From: Arsenophonus sp052401645
GTDB lineage: Bacteria > Pseudomonadota > Gammaproteobacteria > Enterobacterales > Enterobacteriaceae
Length of the DNA: 64,000 bases
Direction: 5' to 3'
Assembly (NCBI GenBank): GCA_052401645.1
Contig: CP198939.1
Coordinates: 930,001-994,000, forward strand
Both the position numbers and the translations under genes were made by a program. This document shows positions 21,345-34,894 of this stretch, piece after piece (the first letter of the stretch is position 1; every line of letters begins with the position of its first letter). Below the pieces are notes generated by a model. It was not told the DNA's origin and did no database searches. It was given only the letters and a program-made list of their open reading frames with translations.

Positions 21345-21709
21345 TTATTTTTTTTTTCATTAGTAAATGTAATCATTAATGTTGAGTTTGATGTAGTGAT
21401 AGTATTTTTCACTGCAATAGTAGATGTATCAAATTTCTTAGTTTTAATAATGTTTTTTATTGGCAACATACTAATAGAATCTGTTGGACAGATCGTGACA
21501 CAAAGATTACAACCAATACAGATATTTTTTATAATTGTATGAATAGTTTGTTTCGTTCCGATAATTGCATCAACAGGGCAAGATTGAATACATTTAGTAC
21601 AACCAATACAGTTATTTTCATTAATAAAAGCAACTTTTTGTTTTGGTATTAATTTATTTCCATCAATCGCTTGTAATCCTGCATTAATTAATTCGCTAAT
21701 TTTTAACAT
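21263..21709 (-). CDS. rsxB: RsxB (RnfB-like) ferredoxin, N-terminally truncated
   Basis: 148 residues against 192 in E. coli. RsxB carries electrons within the Rsx complex. The surviving start, MLKISELINAGLQAIDGN, aligns with an internal methionine near residue 80 of E. coli RsxB, so the membrane anchor and the CGQCGYPGC iron-sulfur domain are gone; the codon two before the ATG is TAA, and nothing like the missing part is seen upstream. The two ferredoxin motifs are intact: CIGCTKCIQSCPVDAI (about 34-49) and CIGCNLCVTICPTDSI (about 64-79). After residue about 105 the protein has a lysine- and isoleucine-rich tail of about 40 residues with no E. coli counterpart, running over the rsxC start region. 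This looks like loss of the original stop. Without a membrane anchor, any product would be a soluble 2x[4Fe-4S] protein. Confidence 0.85.
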   Translation of the reverse strand: MLKISELINAGLQAIDGNKLIPKQKVAFINENNCIGCTKCIQSCPVDAIIGTKQTIHTIIKNICIGCNLCVTICPTDSISMLPIKNIIKTKKFDTSTIAVKNTITTSNSTLMITFTNEKKNKKIFNFLKKINSIKKKSLFSIIYTILE

Positions 21710-23713
21710 TGTTTATTTACTATCATAGGTATATATATTTATATATAGTTTAATTATTATTAGTTTAGTTATTACTTCATTATATTGAATAATAATCTAA
21801 ATAATAAGGTTTTCAAAATTGATTTTAAATAAATTATGATTATTTTAAACTATTAGTTTATTTTTTTGATTAAAATAAACAGTGACAAAATATAAAATAA
21901 AATAAAATTAAAAATAAAGCTAAAAATCTAATGAAGATAGTGATTATATTTTATAAAATATTGATTAGAATATTATTCTCTACTAATTTAAATAAATCTT
22001 AAAGAAATTAGATAAATAGTAATGAGCTCAATAAATTAGTAATTAAACAAAGTTAAAATATTTACTATTACTATATATTTTAAGATAGTAAAAATAGTTC
22101 TTCAGTAAAGAAAACAATATTTGATATAGTATAAAAATTATAAATAAAAGATAATAAAATTATAAGATTTGTTAATTGTATTTATAACTTATCGAAAATT
22201 ATTTTTATAGTTTATAGTAATTATATATAAAATATATAAAAATATTATTTTTATATATTTTACCTATGATCATTTAATAAATTAAATAATAAAATTCATA
22301 ATTGATATAATGTTTAGTTTTCATAAATAAATTAATTTTATATTTTAAAAAATATATAAGTAAACTTAGATAATTAACTGATATTAAAATCATCATAATA
22401 TTATAAGAAACCTAATAGAAATGTTTTTTTATTTTTATATATTTTAATAAATATGATATAAATAAAAAGATTTTTTCAATTAATTATTATTAAGCTAATA
22501 GCTATATATTATAAATTTAATACTTAGTTTGAAACTATAAATATTTTATTTGAATGATTATAAATTATAAATATAAATTATTAATATTATAAAAAATTGA
22601 TTGTAATATAGATTATTAACTTTGTCTAAAATATTAATTAATTATTATAAGTAAATTATTTTAAAAAATAAAATAGTAATTTTGTTTAAAAATAAATATC
22701 TATGTTAAATGATATATATCAGATGATTTCTCTAAGAGAAAAATAGACTATATATTTTTTAAAAATTAAAAAAATTATTTTTAATTGATAGAAAAATAAC
22801 TTAAAATAGATTATAGTTTATTTACTTAATGAACTATCTAATTTTATCATTATTAAGATAAAGTATCTTTAAAATTAATTTAAATAAGATATGAATTTTT
22901 ATCTGCTTATTATAAATATAGTTAAAACTAAACTTTATTAAAGATAAAATCTTTGATAAAATATTAAATATTAGATTAGCTTAATATTATAAATCTTATT
23001 TTTATTATTATCCTAATATTTTTTATATTGATAAAAGTTAAAAAAAGTGATAAATCGTTTATCATGTAATTTTACTTGATATCTTTTTTAATTTTTATAT
23101 ATTTTATATATCAATTAAGTAATTGAATTTATATTTAACATATATAAATTTACATAATATAGAATTTGATATATGTTTAAATCATCGATAAGTAATATTA
23201 ATTAAATAACGCATAATACTATATTAGTAAATTATTTTATAAAATTAAAAGAATAATTTAATATTTAAAAGTAAAACTATATCACAATAGTATAAAATTA
23301 TTTTCTATTATCATAATAACGAATTTTCATTAAAAATGATGTATTAATGACAGAATTTATCAAGATTGAAACAAAATAAGATAGTTATCTTTATGTTATT
23401 TATTATTTTAGTTTTATTTTAATATTATTATTTATACAAATAAGATAATGATTAAAACCAAACGTTAATTAATAATTTAACTTATTAATTAACAAATTTT
23501 ATTTATTATAAAGAACTTATAATAGATTATTGATTAAATTGGTTTTTAATAAATAACTAATTAAATAATAAATATATGTTACTCTTTATAAGAGTGAAAA
23601 TTAAATATTTATAATAAATATTATAGATCTTTTAATTATATGTATATTACAGATAATATAGATACATTTATTTTATAAAAATCTCTATATGATACATATC
23701 GTTAATTATATTT

Positions 23714-23737
23714 GTAATGTAATGTACATTACATTAC
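23714..23737. repeat. Perfect 24 bp palindrome with internal direct repeat
   Basis: The half-site GTAATGTAATGT repeats the unit AATGT twice and is mirrored exactly around TGTACA. It contains more G and C than its surroundings. Function unknown. Confidence 0.6.
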
Positions 23738-24439
23738 TGATTAATTTCATTTAAATAAAATTTTCTTATTGTTGTAAAAAATAAAAAATCATGAAATAGC
23801 CAGTAAGTAAGAGAAATAAAAACTATAAATGGATGTAAGTTAGTAGTTTTTTATATGAAGAGTTTTAATTAATTTTAAAAAAAATAAAAATATATATTTA
23901 GTTAATAAAATTCTAATAATAATTATTTGCTTAGTAATATCTAAGCTATTTTTTCTACAAAAACAAATATATTTACAGTCAATATTAAATTAATCTAGTT
24001 TATAGTAATTATATTAAAAGTTACTAATAAAAAAATAAAAAATTTAATAAAGTAAATATCTATGAATAAGATCGTAAATAAAATTTACCAACTAATTTAT
24101 TGTTTTATATTTATAAAAAATCAGATAACATAGTTATTATAGAATTAATAAAAAGTATAGAAAATAAACCACTAAATTTTAACTTTAAAAAAAGAAAATA
24201 TTCTATTAAAGCGATTAATGATAATGAGTTATCTTTTATATAATAGTTTAAGAAATATAATAAATTAGAAGTATTAAAAATATTAAAAATATTTAAATTT
24301 CTCTGTAGATAGTTTATATTAATTGATAATAGAAAATATGAAAACTAAAAAATTTAATTAACAGTTTTACTAAGTTTATTGATACATAATATATATTATG
24401 AAAATTATTATTTATGAATATTTAAAAAGGATAACTCAT

Positions 24440-24478
24440 ATTAGTATTATTTAATATAATATATTAAATAATACTAAT
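24440..24478. repeat. Perfect 18 bp hairpin with 3-base loop
   Basis: Arms 24440-24457 and 24461-24478 are exact reverse complements, loop AAT. No gene is adjacent and no T-tract follows. Confidence 0.7.
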
Positions 24479-25424
24479 TCATATTTTAATGAAAATATTT
24501 ATTTTTTTTAAAAATCATAGATAGATTATTAGTAATATAATTATTTATAAAATATGATAAATTAATTAATTTCATTTTTATTTAAAATGATTAATAATGA
24601 ATTTTTATTGATATCAATCTATATTAAAGTTCGATATTCTTTATAAGAATGTTATATAATGTATTATTATAACTAAATTTATTTATTTTTATTTCAATAT
24701 TAAATAAAAAACATTCTAAATTATATTACAATAATTACAATTTTACTATTTATTGTTTAAAATAATGATTTAAGTTTATTTTCATATTATCAATATATGA
24801 TATTCATTAACTATATAATAAGTAAAATCATAGTTTTATTTTACTTTATTTATAAAGTAAAAAATTTTTCCTTGAGTGATTTATTTAATTTTTATTATTA
24901 TTAATTTAATTATATCCTATTAGTTTTTTATTAGTATTTGTTTTTATTAATCTAATATTAAAAAAAATTTTCTCATATTGTTATAAATAGTTATTAATTA
25001 TTATATTAAATTTATTTACTTTCTTCTATGCTTTATATAAAGCAAATAGTATGAAGAATATGTCCGTAATTATTTTTAGTCTTGTAATTCATAAAACTAT
25101 TATTATTGAAATTCAACACTTAATTTTTCTTTTAGGTTTATTTAAAATCTTTTATTAATTAATATAAATTAACCTCTTTAATGATCATCAAAAATAAATC
25201 AATATATTGATTCTATTGTAAAATATCATTATTATTATATTTTAAATTATTTCTTTACTTTTATTAAAGTCATCAGATCCTAAATAGATTATTAATCATT
25301 AATGATAGCTTATTATTTTTTTGTAATTTATCTTATTTATTAATGGTTTATCTATTATATATAAAAATAATTGATAATTTTTTAAGAATTACATGTTATA
25401 AATTTAGTAGTTTTGTAAAACGAT

Positions 25425-25458
25425 ACTAATAATTATAATTATAATTATAATTATTAGT
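25425..25458. repeat. Perfect 34 bp palindrome built on ATAATT repeats
   Basis: Outer ends ACTAATA and TATTAGT enclose three to four tandem copies of the unit ATAATT, which is itself close to self-complementary. Tandem slippage could have lengthened it. Confidence 0.65.
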
Positions 25459-26463
25459 GATTTTAAATCTTTTAAAATTGTTTTTATTTATAATTTATAT
25501 CTTTTACTATTTTTAGTAAAATAAATTAAATTATTAAAAATCTTTTTTAATTATAAAAAAAGTTTAGTTAAAATATAATTACAGAATAAAATATTCTTTT
25601 GTTTTAATTCTAATAGTAATTATTAATCTACTGCTAATTATAAAATGATGATATCACGTTAAATTTTAATTAATAGTATATTATATTGATTCATTTTTTA
25701 TATTTAATATTATAGTCAAATTTAAGGTAATTAATTTTATATTTTAATTAAATAATAAAATTTGTATAATTTATCTTTTTTATTTTATATTTTTATTAAA
25801 TTTATTTAACTTATAAATATTTTTATCTTTAAAATAAAGAAGTAAAAATAAAAACTTGTTTTTTATTTAAATTTAAGTTTTTATATTATCTCTGATAATT
25901 ACGATATTATAATAATATAAAGAATATTTTATATTATTAAATAATATTATAGATTAAGTTATTAATTTTAATTAAGTATAATTATTATAATTCTTAATTA
26001 TAATATTAAGTATTAAAATATAACATTAGTTAATAACAAAATTTGTTATTATTTATCATAAGTAATAATACTTAAAATACAAAAATTATTTAATAATTAT
26101 TCGTTCTTATTATATTAATTAATATATTTTTTAGTTTATTTTATTGTATATCTTTTATTAAAAATAAATTTTTAATAAATTAATTATATTTTAATATAAT
26201 TTAACTTCTGTAATAGTTATAGAAATTTTTATTTAAATTGATATATAATATTATATATTATAATTATAATATTTTTTAAATAATATCAATACGTTATAAT
26301 TTATAAATTAAAAATTAATTTAATGATATTAATAAGAAATTAATATAATTTAAATTTTTAATTATTAAAATCTAATTAAATTATTATCGTAATCAATATT
26401 AATAATAATATTATTTTTTAACATTAAAGATAATGCTAAAAATTGATCATTCTTATTTCATTT

Positions 26464-26499
26464 ATAATTTCTCGTTATTATTGAGAAATTATTTTTTTT
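26464..26499 (+). terminator. Textbook intrinsic terminator in a gene-free region
   Basis: A 10 bp perfect stem, ATAATTTCTC (26464-26473) with GAGAAATTAT (26483-26492), a 9-base loop and a run of eight T residues (26492-26499). Of all hairpins in the window this best fits a rho-independent terminator. No recognisable gene precedes it. It may end a vanished gene or an unrecognised small RNA on the plus strand. Confidence 0.6.
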
Positions 26500-29117
26500 A
26501 AAGAAAAAAGATATACTTTATTTATATTATCTTTAAATTAACTAATTTATATTATTAATTCTTAGTTAAATAATACTTTATTTTTTATATAATAAATTTT
26601 ATTAGTTAAATTTAACACTTTTTATTTAAGTAATATTTTTTTATAAGTATTATTTTTATAAAAAATAAAGATAGCAAAGCAATTAAATAAAACCTTAATA
26701 GTTAATTATATCAATTATTTTACTATAAAATAGAGTTAACTTATGATTAAAAATTTTTATATTTATAAAAATCTTAATTTTATTTATTATTAATACTATT
26801 TTTTAATAAATAGTTTAATATTAATTATTCTAATTATTCTTTAATAATTTAAATAAGTTATTAATTAATAATTTATATAAGATAATATTTATATTATAAA
26901 TATATTTACTACCAAATAAGTTATAAATAATTTTATTAATTATAATTTTTAAGAAAAAGATCATAATTTTATGATTAAATTTTCAATTTAGTAATCTTAA
27001 GTTCACTTTAATTTAAGTTTTTGTTCTTTATTAATAAAGTTATTAACGATATTATATATTTTAACATTGATATCATTTTATTTTTATTTTTTTAACATAA
27101 ATTAAAAACAAATTTCTTTAAAAGAAATAATTTTATTACTATAAAAAATTAATATATACATTATTAATTGATCTACTTATTAGAACAGAATTTATATATA
27201 GTAAATATATAAATATTATTTACTATATTGAATTTATTTACTTTTAAAAGTTATGTTATTACTTTTTTATAAAAAAAGTAAAATTAAAATTTTTGATATA
27301 TTTAAAAGTATTACTTATATAGTTTATTTTGATGAAATTAAAATTTTATATTTTTACATAAATGTTATTTATTAATTAATTTAAATTTAACTTATATTTA
27401 AATTTTAATTAAATTAACATTAATAATGATACTGATTAAAAATATATTTCTAAATATATTTTTAAAATTTTATTATAAGCTTTTTCTTAATAAATTAAAT
27501 AGTAGTTAATATAATATTGGTAATAAATTAAGTTTAGTTGTTTTATTAATAAAAGATTGTTATCAAATATTTTGAAATAAACTTAAGAATTGTATTTTTA
27601 TTTTAATACAAATATCTTTATTAAAAATAATAAATCTCATATAAATATTTTATGTAAATAAAATATTTATATGCATTGATATTAATTTTTTAATGTTATT
27701 TAATTTGATGAAATTTTATTTTTTTATTTACTATCTCAATGATAGTAATAAGAAATTTATAAAATTAATTATAATTATAAGTTACTAAATAATTTATTTA
27801 TATAATTCTTTTCATAAAATGTTAAAAATCTTATTTATTAAAGTATTTAAGATTAATAATATATATAACTTTTTTCTATATTAATTTTTATTAATAATTA
27901 AAATTTACTGTTAATTTATTTTTATTAAGTATGTTTTTTCAGATATTGATATAAATATAAATTTAACAGATATAATTCTTATAATTTTATTTTTTAAGAT
28001 AGAGATAAATAATAAATATGTTATCTTTAATAAAAATGAAATTTTTAATAAACTAATTTTCTACTGTAATTAATTTACTATTAATTAAATATATTAAGAA
28101 TAGAAAATTATTTATTGGAATATAATAACAAAAATATATTATATATGTATATTAGGTTGAAAATAATCTGTTTTAGATTTTGTAATAAAGGTTAAATTAA
28201 TTAATAGTAATTCAATATAATAAATATAATTGTTAATTTATTTTAGAAAAAGTATAAAATCATTAATTAATTATTATTTTTAATTTTATACATTTATTTT
28301 TTATATATCATTAAATAATGTATATAAATATATTATTAAATTTATTGAAATTTAATAATATTATATAATCATATCTTAAATCTAATTTATTGTCATTTGA
28401 ATATATAGTGTAAGTTTTTTTAAATTGTATGTATAAATATGCTTTTTATTTTTATTTTCTAAATTTTAGAATAGAAAGTTATATATTCCTTTTTACTAAA
28501 GTACAAAGTAAATTTAATGCTTTGTATTATATTATAATACATAAATTAATTCATATTTATGAATGTAATTTTATAATTATAGTTTAAATAATTAATCTCT
28601 ATTACACTTTTGTTTTCACATTAAAACTTGATTTTAAAAATCATTTCGATTTAAAGTAATTTAAATATTTTCATAAAGAAATTTTTTAAATAAAAAATAA
28701 TGAATGAAATTTTTCATATATTTTATTAAAATAAAATTCATAATTGATTATAAATAGTTTTTAATAATACTTATTATATAATGACGATATTTAAAAAAAG
28801 ATATTGTTTTATATGAATTCTATATATCAATAATTTAAGCATAGATAAATATTGAAAATTTTAATATTACAAGATTTATTTAGATTATCTTTTGCTTTCA
28901 TAGTAAAACGTTAAATTTTATTTAACATTGTTAAATATATAATAAATACTATTTATTAATGAAAATTAATTATTAGTTTTATACAATAAAATTTATTATT
29001 TTCATATTCAAAAATTAAAATAATGAATAATTTTTTATTGTAATGATTCTTAATGCTTCATAAAGATCAATTATGAATATATAAAAAATTTTATTAATAA
29101 AAAAGAGATAAACAATA

Positions 29118-30515
29118 ATGTCAGAATATCGTATTGAAAAAGATTCAATTGGTGAAATTAAAATCCATTCAGATAGGTTATGGGGTGCTCAAACACAACG
29201 ATCATTGAAATATTTTAATATCTCATCAGAAAAAATGCCAATCGCTATAATACGTGCATTAGCCATAATTAAAAAAGCAGCAGCTGAAGCAAATATAGAT
29301 TTAGGTTTGATAGCGAAGGATAAAGGTAATGCTATTATCACTTCCGCTAATGAAGTGTTAGATGATAAACATCTGGTTGAATTTCCATTAAAAATTTGGC
29401 AGACTGGTTCTGGTACACAAACTAATATGAATATGAATGAAGTATTAGCAAATAGAGCAAGTGAAATTTTAGGTGGGAAAAGAGGAGATAAATATTTAAT
29501 TCATCCAAATGATGATGTAAATAAAAGTCAGAGTTCTAATGATGTATTTGCGACAGCAATGCATATATCTGCTGTTGTTGCTTTACATCAACAATTATTG
29601 CCGAAATTAAAAGAACTAAAAATTACTTTTAATGAAAAATCTAATGCTTTTAATGATATTGTAAAAATCGGGCGTACACATCTGCAAGATGCAACACCAT
29701 TAACTTTAGGACAAGAAATATCTGGTTGGGTAGCAATGTTATCTCATAATATTCAACATATTGAAGAAAGTATTCCTCATCTTTCTGAATTAGCCTTAGG
29801 AGGAACAGCAGTTGGTACTGGTTTAAATACTCATCCTGAATATTCCATATTGGTTGCTAATAAAATTTCAAAATTATCTGGTCAATCATTTATTACTTCG
29901 CCTAATAAATTTGAATCTTTAGCTACTTGTGATGCTTTAGTTCATGCTCATGGAACTTTAAAAGCTTTAGCAGGTTCATTAATGAAAATTGCTAATGATA
30001 TTAGATGGTTAGCATCTGGTCCTCGTTGTGGTATTGGAGAAATTATGATTCCTGAAAATGAGCCTGGAAGTTCTATAATGCCGGGAAAAGTAAATCCTAC
30101 TCAATGTGAAGTATTAACTATGCTTTGTGCTAAAGTCATGGGCAATGATGTAGCTATTAGCATTGGTGGTGCATCAGGTAATTTTGAGCTTAATGTTTTT
30201 AGACCTATGATTATAGACAATTTTTTACAATCAGTTCGTTTATTGGCAGATGGTATTCTTAGTTTTAATGATTATTGTGCTAAAGGTATAAAACCTAATC
30301 GCCAACGTATAAATAAATTATTACATGAATCATTAATGTTGGTTACTGCATTAAATATTCATATCGGTTATGATAAAGCTGCTGAAATTACTAAAAAAGC
30401 ACATAAAGAAGGATTAACCCTTAAACAAAGTGCATTAAAATTAGCTTATTTAACAGAAGATGAATTTGATAGTTGGGTACGACCTGAAAATATGGTTGGT
30501 AGTATTAAAAAATAA
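29118..30515 (+). CDS. fumC: Fumarate hydratase class II (FumC)
   Basis: 465 residues (E. coli 467), complete. It interconverts fumarate and malate in the TCA cycle and, being free of iron-sulfur clusters, resists oxidants. The family signature GSSIMPGKVNP holds the catalytic Ser318, and His188 lies in GRTHLQDATP; both match the E. coli numbering. GSGTQTNMNMNEV (about 97-109) and the substrate loop SSNDVF are intact. The start is ATG at 29118, with AAGAGA about ten bases before it. The gene stands alone between two deserts; its E. coli neighbours fumA, manA, tus and rstAB are not seen. A hairpin with a T-rich tail follows its stop and probably terminates it. Confidence 0.98.
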   Translation: MSEYRIEKDSIGEIKIHSDRLWGAQTQRSLKYFNISSEKMPIAIIRALAIIKKAAAEANIDLGLIAKDKGNAIITSANEVLDDKHLVEFPLKIWQTGSGTQTNMNMNEVLANRASEILGGKRGDKYLIHPNDDVNKSQSSNDVFATAMHISAVVALHQQLLPKLKELKITFNEKSNAFNDIVKIGRTHLQDATPLTLGQEISGWVAMLSHNIQHIEESIPHLSELALGGTAVGTGLNTHPEYSILVANKISKLSGQSFITSPNKFESLATCDALVHAHGTLKALAGSLMKIANDIRWLASGPRCGIGEIMIPENEPGSSIMPGKVNPTQCEVLTMLCAKVMGNDVAISIGGASGNFELNVFRPMIIDNFLQSVRLLADGILSFNDYCAKGIKPNRQRINKLLHESLMLVTALNIHIGYDKAAEITKKAHKEGLTLKQSALKLAYLTEDEFDSWVRPENMVGSIKK

Positions 30516-30525
30516 TTTTTTATCT

Positions 30526-30583
30526 TTTAAGTAAAATAATAGAGTTTTATTTATTAATAATAATTATTTTACTTAAATTTTTT
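30526..30583 (+). terminator. Likely fumC terminator
   Basis: Eleven bases after the fumC stop, a 15 bp perfect stem (TTTAAGTAAAATAAT 30526-30540 with 30563-30577) encloses a 22-base loop and is followed by a run of T residues (30578-30583). Position and form support termination of fumC. Confidence 0.55.
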
Positions 30584-30619
30584 AAAAAATGTTAATTAAT
30601 GATAGTTGATATTAACATT

Positions 30620-30654
30620 ATTTTTACTTTTAGATTAAAACTAAAAGTAAAAAT
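30620..30654. repeat. Second hairpin downstream of fumC
   Basis: Perfect 14 bp stem, ATTTTTACTTTTAG (30620-30633) with 30641-30654, loop of 7 bases. A weaker stem (TGTTAAT / ATTAACA, about 30591-30618) sits between it and the fumC terminator. It may be a backup terminator. Confidence 0.5.
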
Positions 30655-33310
30655 GTAATTTATTTTATAGTATTTTTTTACATTATATATTATAATATGA
30701 TTTGATAAAATTAAACTTTAAAAATAAAAAGTATTTTATGTGTTTATTAATGACTAATAACCTACATAATTTATTTAATATTTATAAAACTATTTCATAA
30801 ATAGAAAATAAATTATAAATAAAAAAATAATCCTTTTTCTATAGAAAATTTTTAAAATTAATTCATGGAATTTTAATTAGACTTAAAAATTTTTAAAATA
30901 TTCTGAAGAAAATAAATAAATATTAAAATCTAATAAGGTGACAATAAAAATAAAATAGTAAATATAATAAGCTTTCATCTATAAAAATATCAATGATATA
31001 ATATTATAAAATAATAGAGAATAATATTATTTCACTTAAAATAAATTAAATAAACATTCTATTGTTAATTTAATATCCGTTAAAGATTTTATAAAAATTA
31101 TTTTAAATATAAGAGTAAAGTAATATCTTTATAATAAAGAGATAAATATAATATATCGTAGAAAATTCTATTAAAAGTCAATTATTAATGAATGTCGCTA
31201 TAAACATAAATAAAACTCTATATATTATAAAAATAATATAATAGGACTATTAAATATATTGTTCTAAAAACTTACTTTATAAAATGTTAGTATTATTTAA
31301 ATAAAATCTAAAAAAAGTTTATCATTCCATCATATTAATTAAAAAATTTTTCATATATAGAGAATATCATCAGATTTTTATCTGATATTGGAATTATTTT
31401 TTACAAGTAGAATTATTTTTATTATCTTTTTAATATATTTTATATCTTATATTTATAAATATTTAATTATATTTAATTCTATAATAAATAAAATGATAGA
31501 TTTTATTTAAAAAAAATTAATAAACTTTATTAAAAAATAATTTTGATATTAAATATTTTAATTATTAAGATAAATACTATAGTAATATAATTAATGATAA
31601 TGGTATCTATCATTATTTATTTTATTTATTATTATTTCTTTATTTATATATTATTAATTTATATAACCATTTATTTTTATCTAAATTATATTAATTAGAT
31701 GTAATAATATAAAATATCTATAAATAGTTAACAAGAAATAAAAATTATTAATATTATCTATATTTACTTATTATTTTAGTAAACAGAGAAATTTTATTAC
31801 ATATATATATTAATATAAATTTTAATTTTTTATTTGTTTATTAACATTATTAATTAATAGTTTGATAATTTTTAAAAAAAAAAGAAAAATATTTTTAAAA
31901 TAGATTTATTTAAAAAGTTGTATTATTAATTATAAATAATGAGTTAAAATTTATGAGATTTATGATTTAATTTAACAATCTTATATTATGGTTTAATTAT
32001 ATCATATAAAATATTAATTTTTTATTATTTATTAATAATTGATATTATATAATTTATTATTAACTATTTATTATTTATATAACTTAAATTATTATATTTT
32101 ATATATATTATAAATTATATAAAATATATTTTTAAACTTTTCCAGAAATATCAATATTTATTTTTTAGTATAAAATACTATATTAATTATATTAATATTT
32201 ATATATTTATTTTTATTTTTTTTAGACTATGAATATACTTTAATATAGATATATTGTAAAAAGATTGATTATTAATAGTTTATTGATTTAATTTTTTCCT
32301 AAAAGTTTTATAATAAAACTATACTTATTATTAAATAATACGATTATAAAATAAAAATTTATTTTTCATATTATAAATTATATCAAAATAACACTATATA
32401 TTATTAATATGATTTTTTATTAATACTTTTGTCATGATTATATTTTTAGAATCACATTCTGGATTAAAAAACAAAAAATAAGATTTATATATAAAATATT
32501 TTTATATATTTTGTTTTTTAATAAATTGAATAAAATTTATATAAATAAATAACTATATTAGATTAATTAAGATCATATGATCTATATAAAGATTTTCTAT
32601 TGATTTATTGGTTAATTTTAATTTATTTTTTGTATTTTTATCAAAAATATCAATAAATATGATTAAATTAATATTATAAAATTATCTAAGGAGCTTATCA
32701 AAATAGGTACTTTATTAAAAATGATTGAATTTTTGATTTAGGATTTAATGATAGAGATCAATAGTTATCTTAAAATTATTAATTAATATTAATAGTTTTT
32801 ATATATTATAATTAACAATAATTTTATTGATTTTCTTTTTATATTAATAAAATAAAAGATAATCAATATATTTTAAAATTAAAATGTTGATAAACATTAA
32901 CGTGTGGTTAGGGTTAATGAGTAGTTATCAATAAAAAATAAAATATTTTTATTATAATATTGTTATTCTAAAACTAATATTAATTTATTAATAAATATTA
33001 AAAATTTAATCTATAATTAATTAATACTATTCAATTTTTATAAAAAACTTTTATTAAATTATTTTAAATTATAAATTTATAAAAATTAATTATTATTAAT
33101 ATTTTTTTAAAAAAAAGTGTAGATAATGATATTTTTTCTGATTAATAATATTATTATATATAATTAATTTTATTTTTTTTACCTCTAAAATTTGATAATA
33201 AATTATTTTATTAATGTTAGTAAAATATTATTTTTTATGAAATTTCTATCTTTTCTCTAAAATAGAATATATTTTCTAGTTATTTAATTTAGTAATAATA
33301 AAAATAATTT

Positions 33311-33351
33311 TATTATCTAATATTTGTTATTAGAACAAATATTAGATAATA
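33311..33351. repeat. Perfect 18 bp hairpin with 5-base loop
   Basis: Arms 33311-33328 and 33334-33351 are exact reverse complements; loop ATTAG. No T-tract and no gene within 2.7 kb on either side. Confidence 0.7.
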
Positions 33352-34894
33352 TAATTTCTATGATAATTAGATTAAATTAATAAACTAATAAAATTATTTA
33401 ACTTAATAAAAAGATTATAAATAGATTTTTTTAATCTTTGTTAAAGTTTAATAATTTATTAAAATGATATATTTAAATATAAATTTAAAAAATATTTATA
33501 ACTAAATAAATATAAATAAAATAATTACTATTAATTAATTCTATTATAAAAATTACTTATTTATTAGAATAATATAAAAAATATTTTTCTATTATAAAAA
33601 AATTTTTTTAGATATTAATCCTAAATATTTTAAATAAAATTATTTTTATTTTATGATAATTACACATATCTATAACCAATAATAAGATAAATTTAAATAA
33701 TTATTTAAAATAATTTAGAAAATGTTAGTTTCATATTAATAAATTAATAAATAATTAAAATAAAAAATACTTATATTTTATTAAATATTGTAATGAATAA
33801 TTTTAAATTAATTAAAATTATTTTTTAAAATTATGATTAAAGAAAAAACTAAATTATTTTTATTATTATATATATCTTAATTTTATCAATAATATTATAT
33901 TATAATAATGTTATTTTATTTATATATTAATTTGATTTACTTTAAATAAACTATTAATAATTATTAATTCTAAGTTAATTTATTATATATAAAATATATA
34001 TTAAGTATTTATTACTATATATAGAAATTGAAAGCAGAAGAGATATTGTATTTATTATAATGATAAAATCATAAATAATTTTAAATTTATTATGATGAAG
34101 ATTATTAGAGATATATAATTTTAATTATTTTATAATATTTTAGTTAATTCTTTATAATAGAGATTAAAGATATAGTTATTAAAAATAATATATATTAATA
34201 AATTCTATAATAGAATATTTCTATATATATTTTATCAATGTTAAAATATATTTAATATTAAATATTATGTTTTATTTTATTATTTTTCTATCAATATATT
34301 TATATTTTAGATAAATAGTATTATTCATATTTTTATAAATAATTATGCCATATGAATAATAATAAATTAATAAAATTAAAATTAATATAAATTTAAATAT
34401 GTTTTTATCGTTTATATTTTTATAAAAAATTTATACTAATTTAGCATAGTTTTTATAAAAATATATATAAAATTATAAGTTATTATTATAAAATTTTATA
34501 TGTACTTAAATTAATAAAAATTGACAAATAAATATTTTTAAAAATTACTCCAAAAAATAAAAGTTAAATTAATAAGTGATATAAATATATTTTTAATATT
34601 TATATATTAGTAGATTTATAAATTTTAGATATTTTTCTTTATTATCATAAATCTTATAGGATTTTATTCTAATAAAATTGATAATATCTTTTACTTCTAT
34701 TTCAGATAGATAAGTAAAAAAAATTAAAAAATTGTTTATTTATATATAATTTTATATATATTTTGATATTATAAAAAATATTTATATTTATTTTATAAAA
34801 AATGTTAATTATATTTTAATAAGTATATATTTTATCTAATATTCAGTTTTATATATAATTTAGTAATAAATTAATTCTTAGTATAAGAGATATT

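Larger units (their letters stand above)
21710..29117. other. Gene desert between rsxB and fumC
   Basis: About 7.4 kb. rsxA and the 5' half of rsxB should begin here on the minus strand but are not recognisable. No open frame of 60 codons. Structured sites: palindrome 23714-23737, hairpin 24440-24478, 34 bp palindrome 25425-25458 and a textbook-looking terminator at 26464-26499. Base composition is visibly lower in G and C than any gene in the window. Confidence 0.8.

Noticed and set aside
21273..21542. Plus-strand 89-codon hydrophobic frame inside rsxB
   Set aside because: Arises from the A-rich codons of rsxB read as poly-Phe on the opposite strand; not a real membrane protein.
25425..25458. 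Tandem ATAATT units considered as a CRISPR-like or iteron array
   Set aside because: Too few and too simple copies, no spacers, no cas or rep genes.
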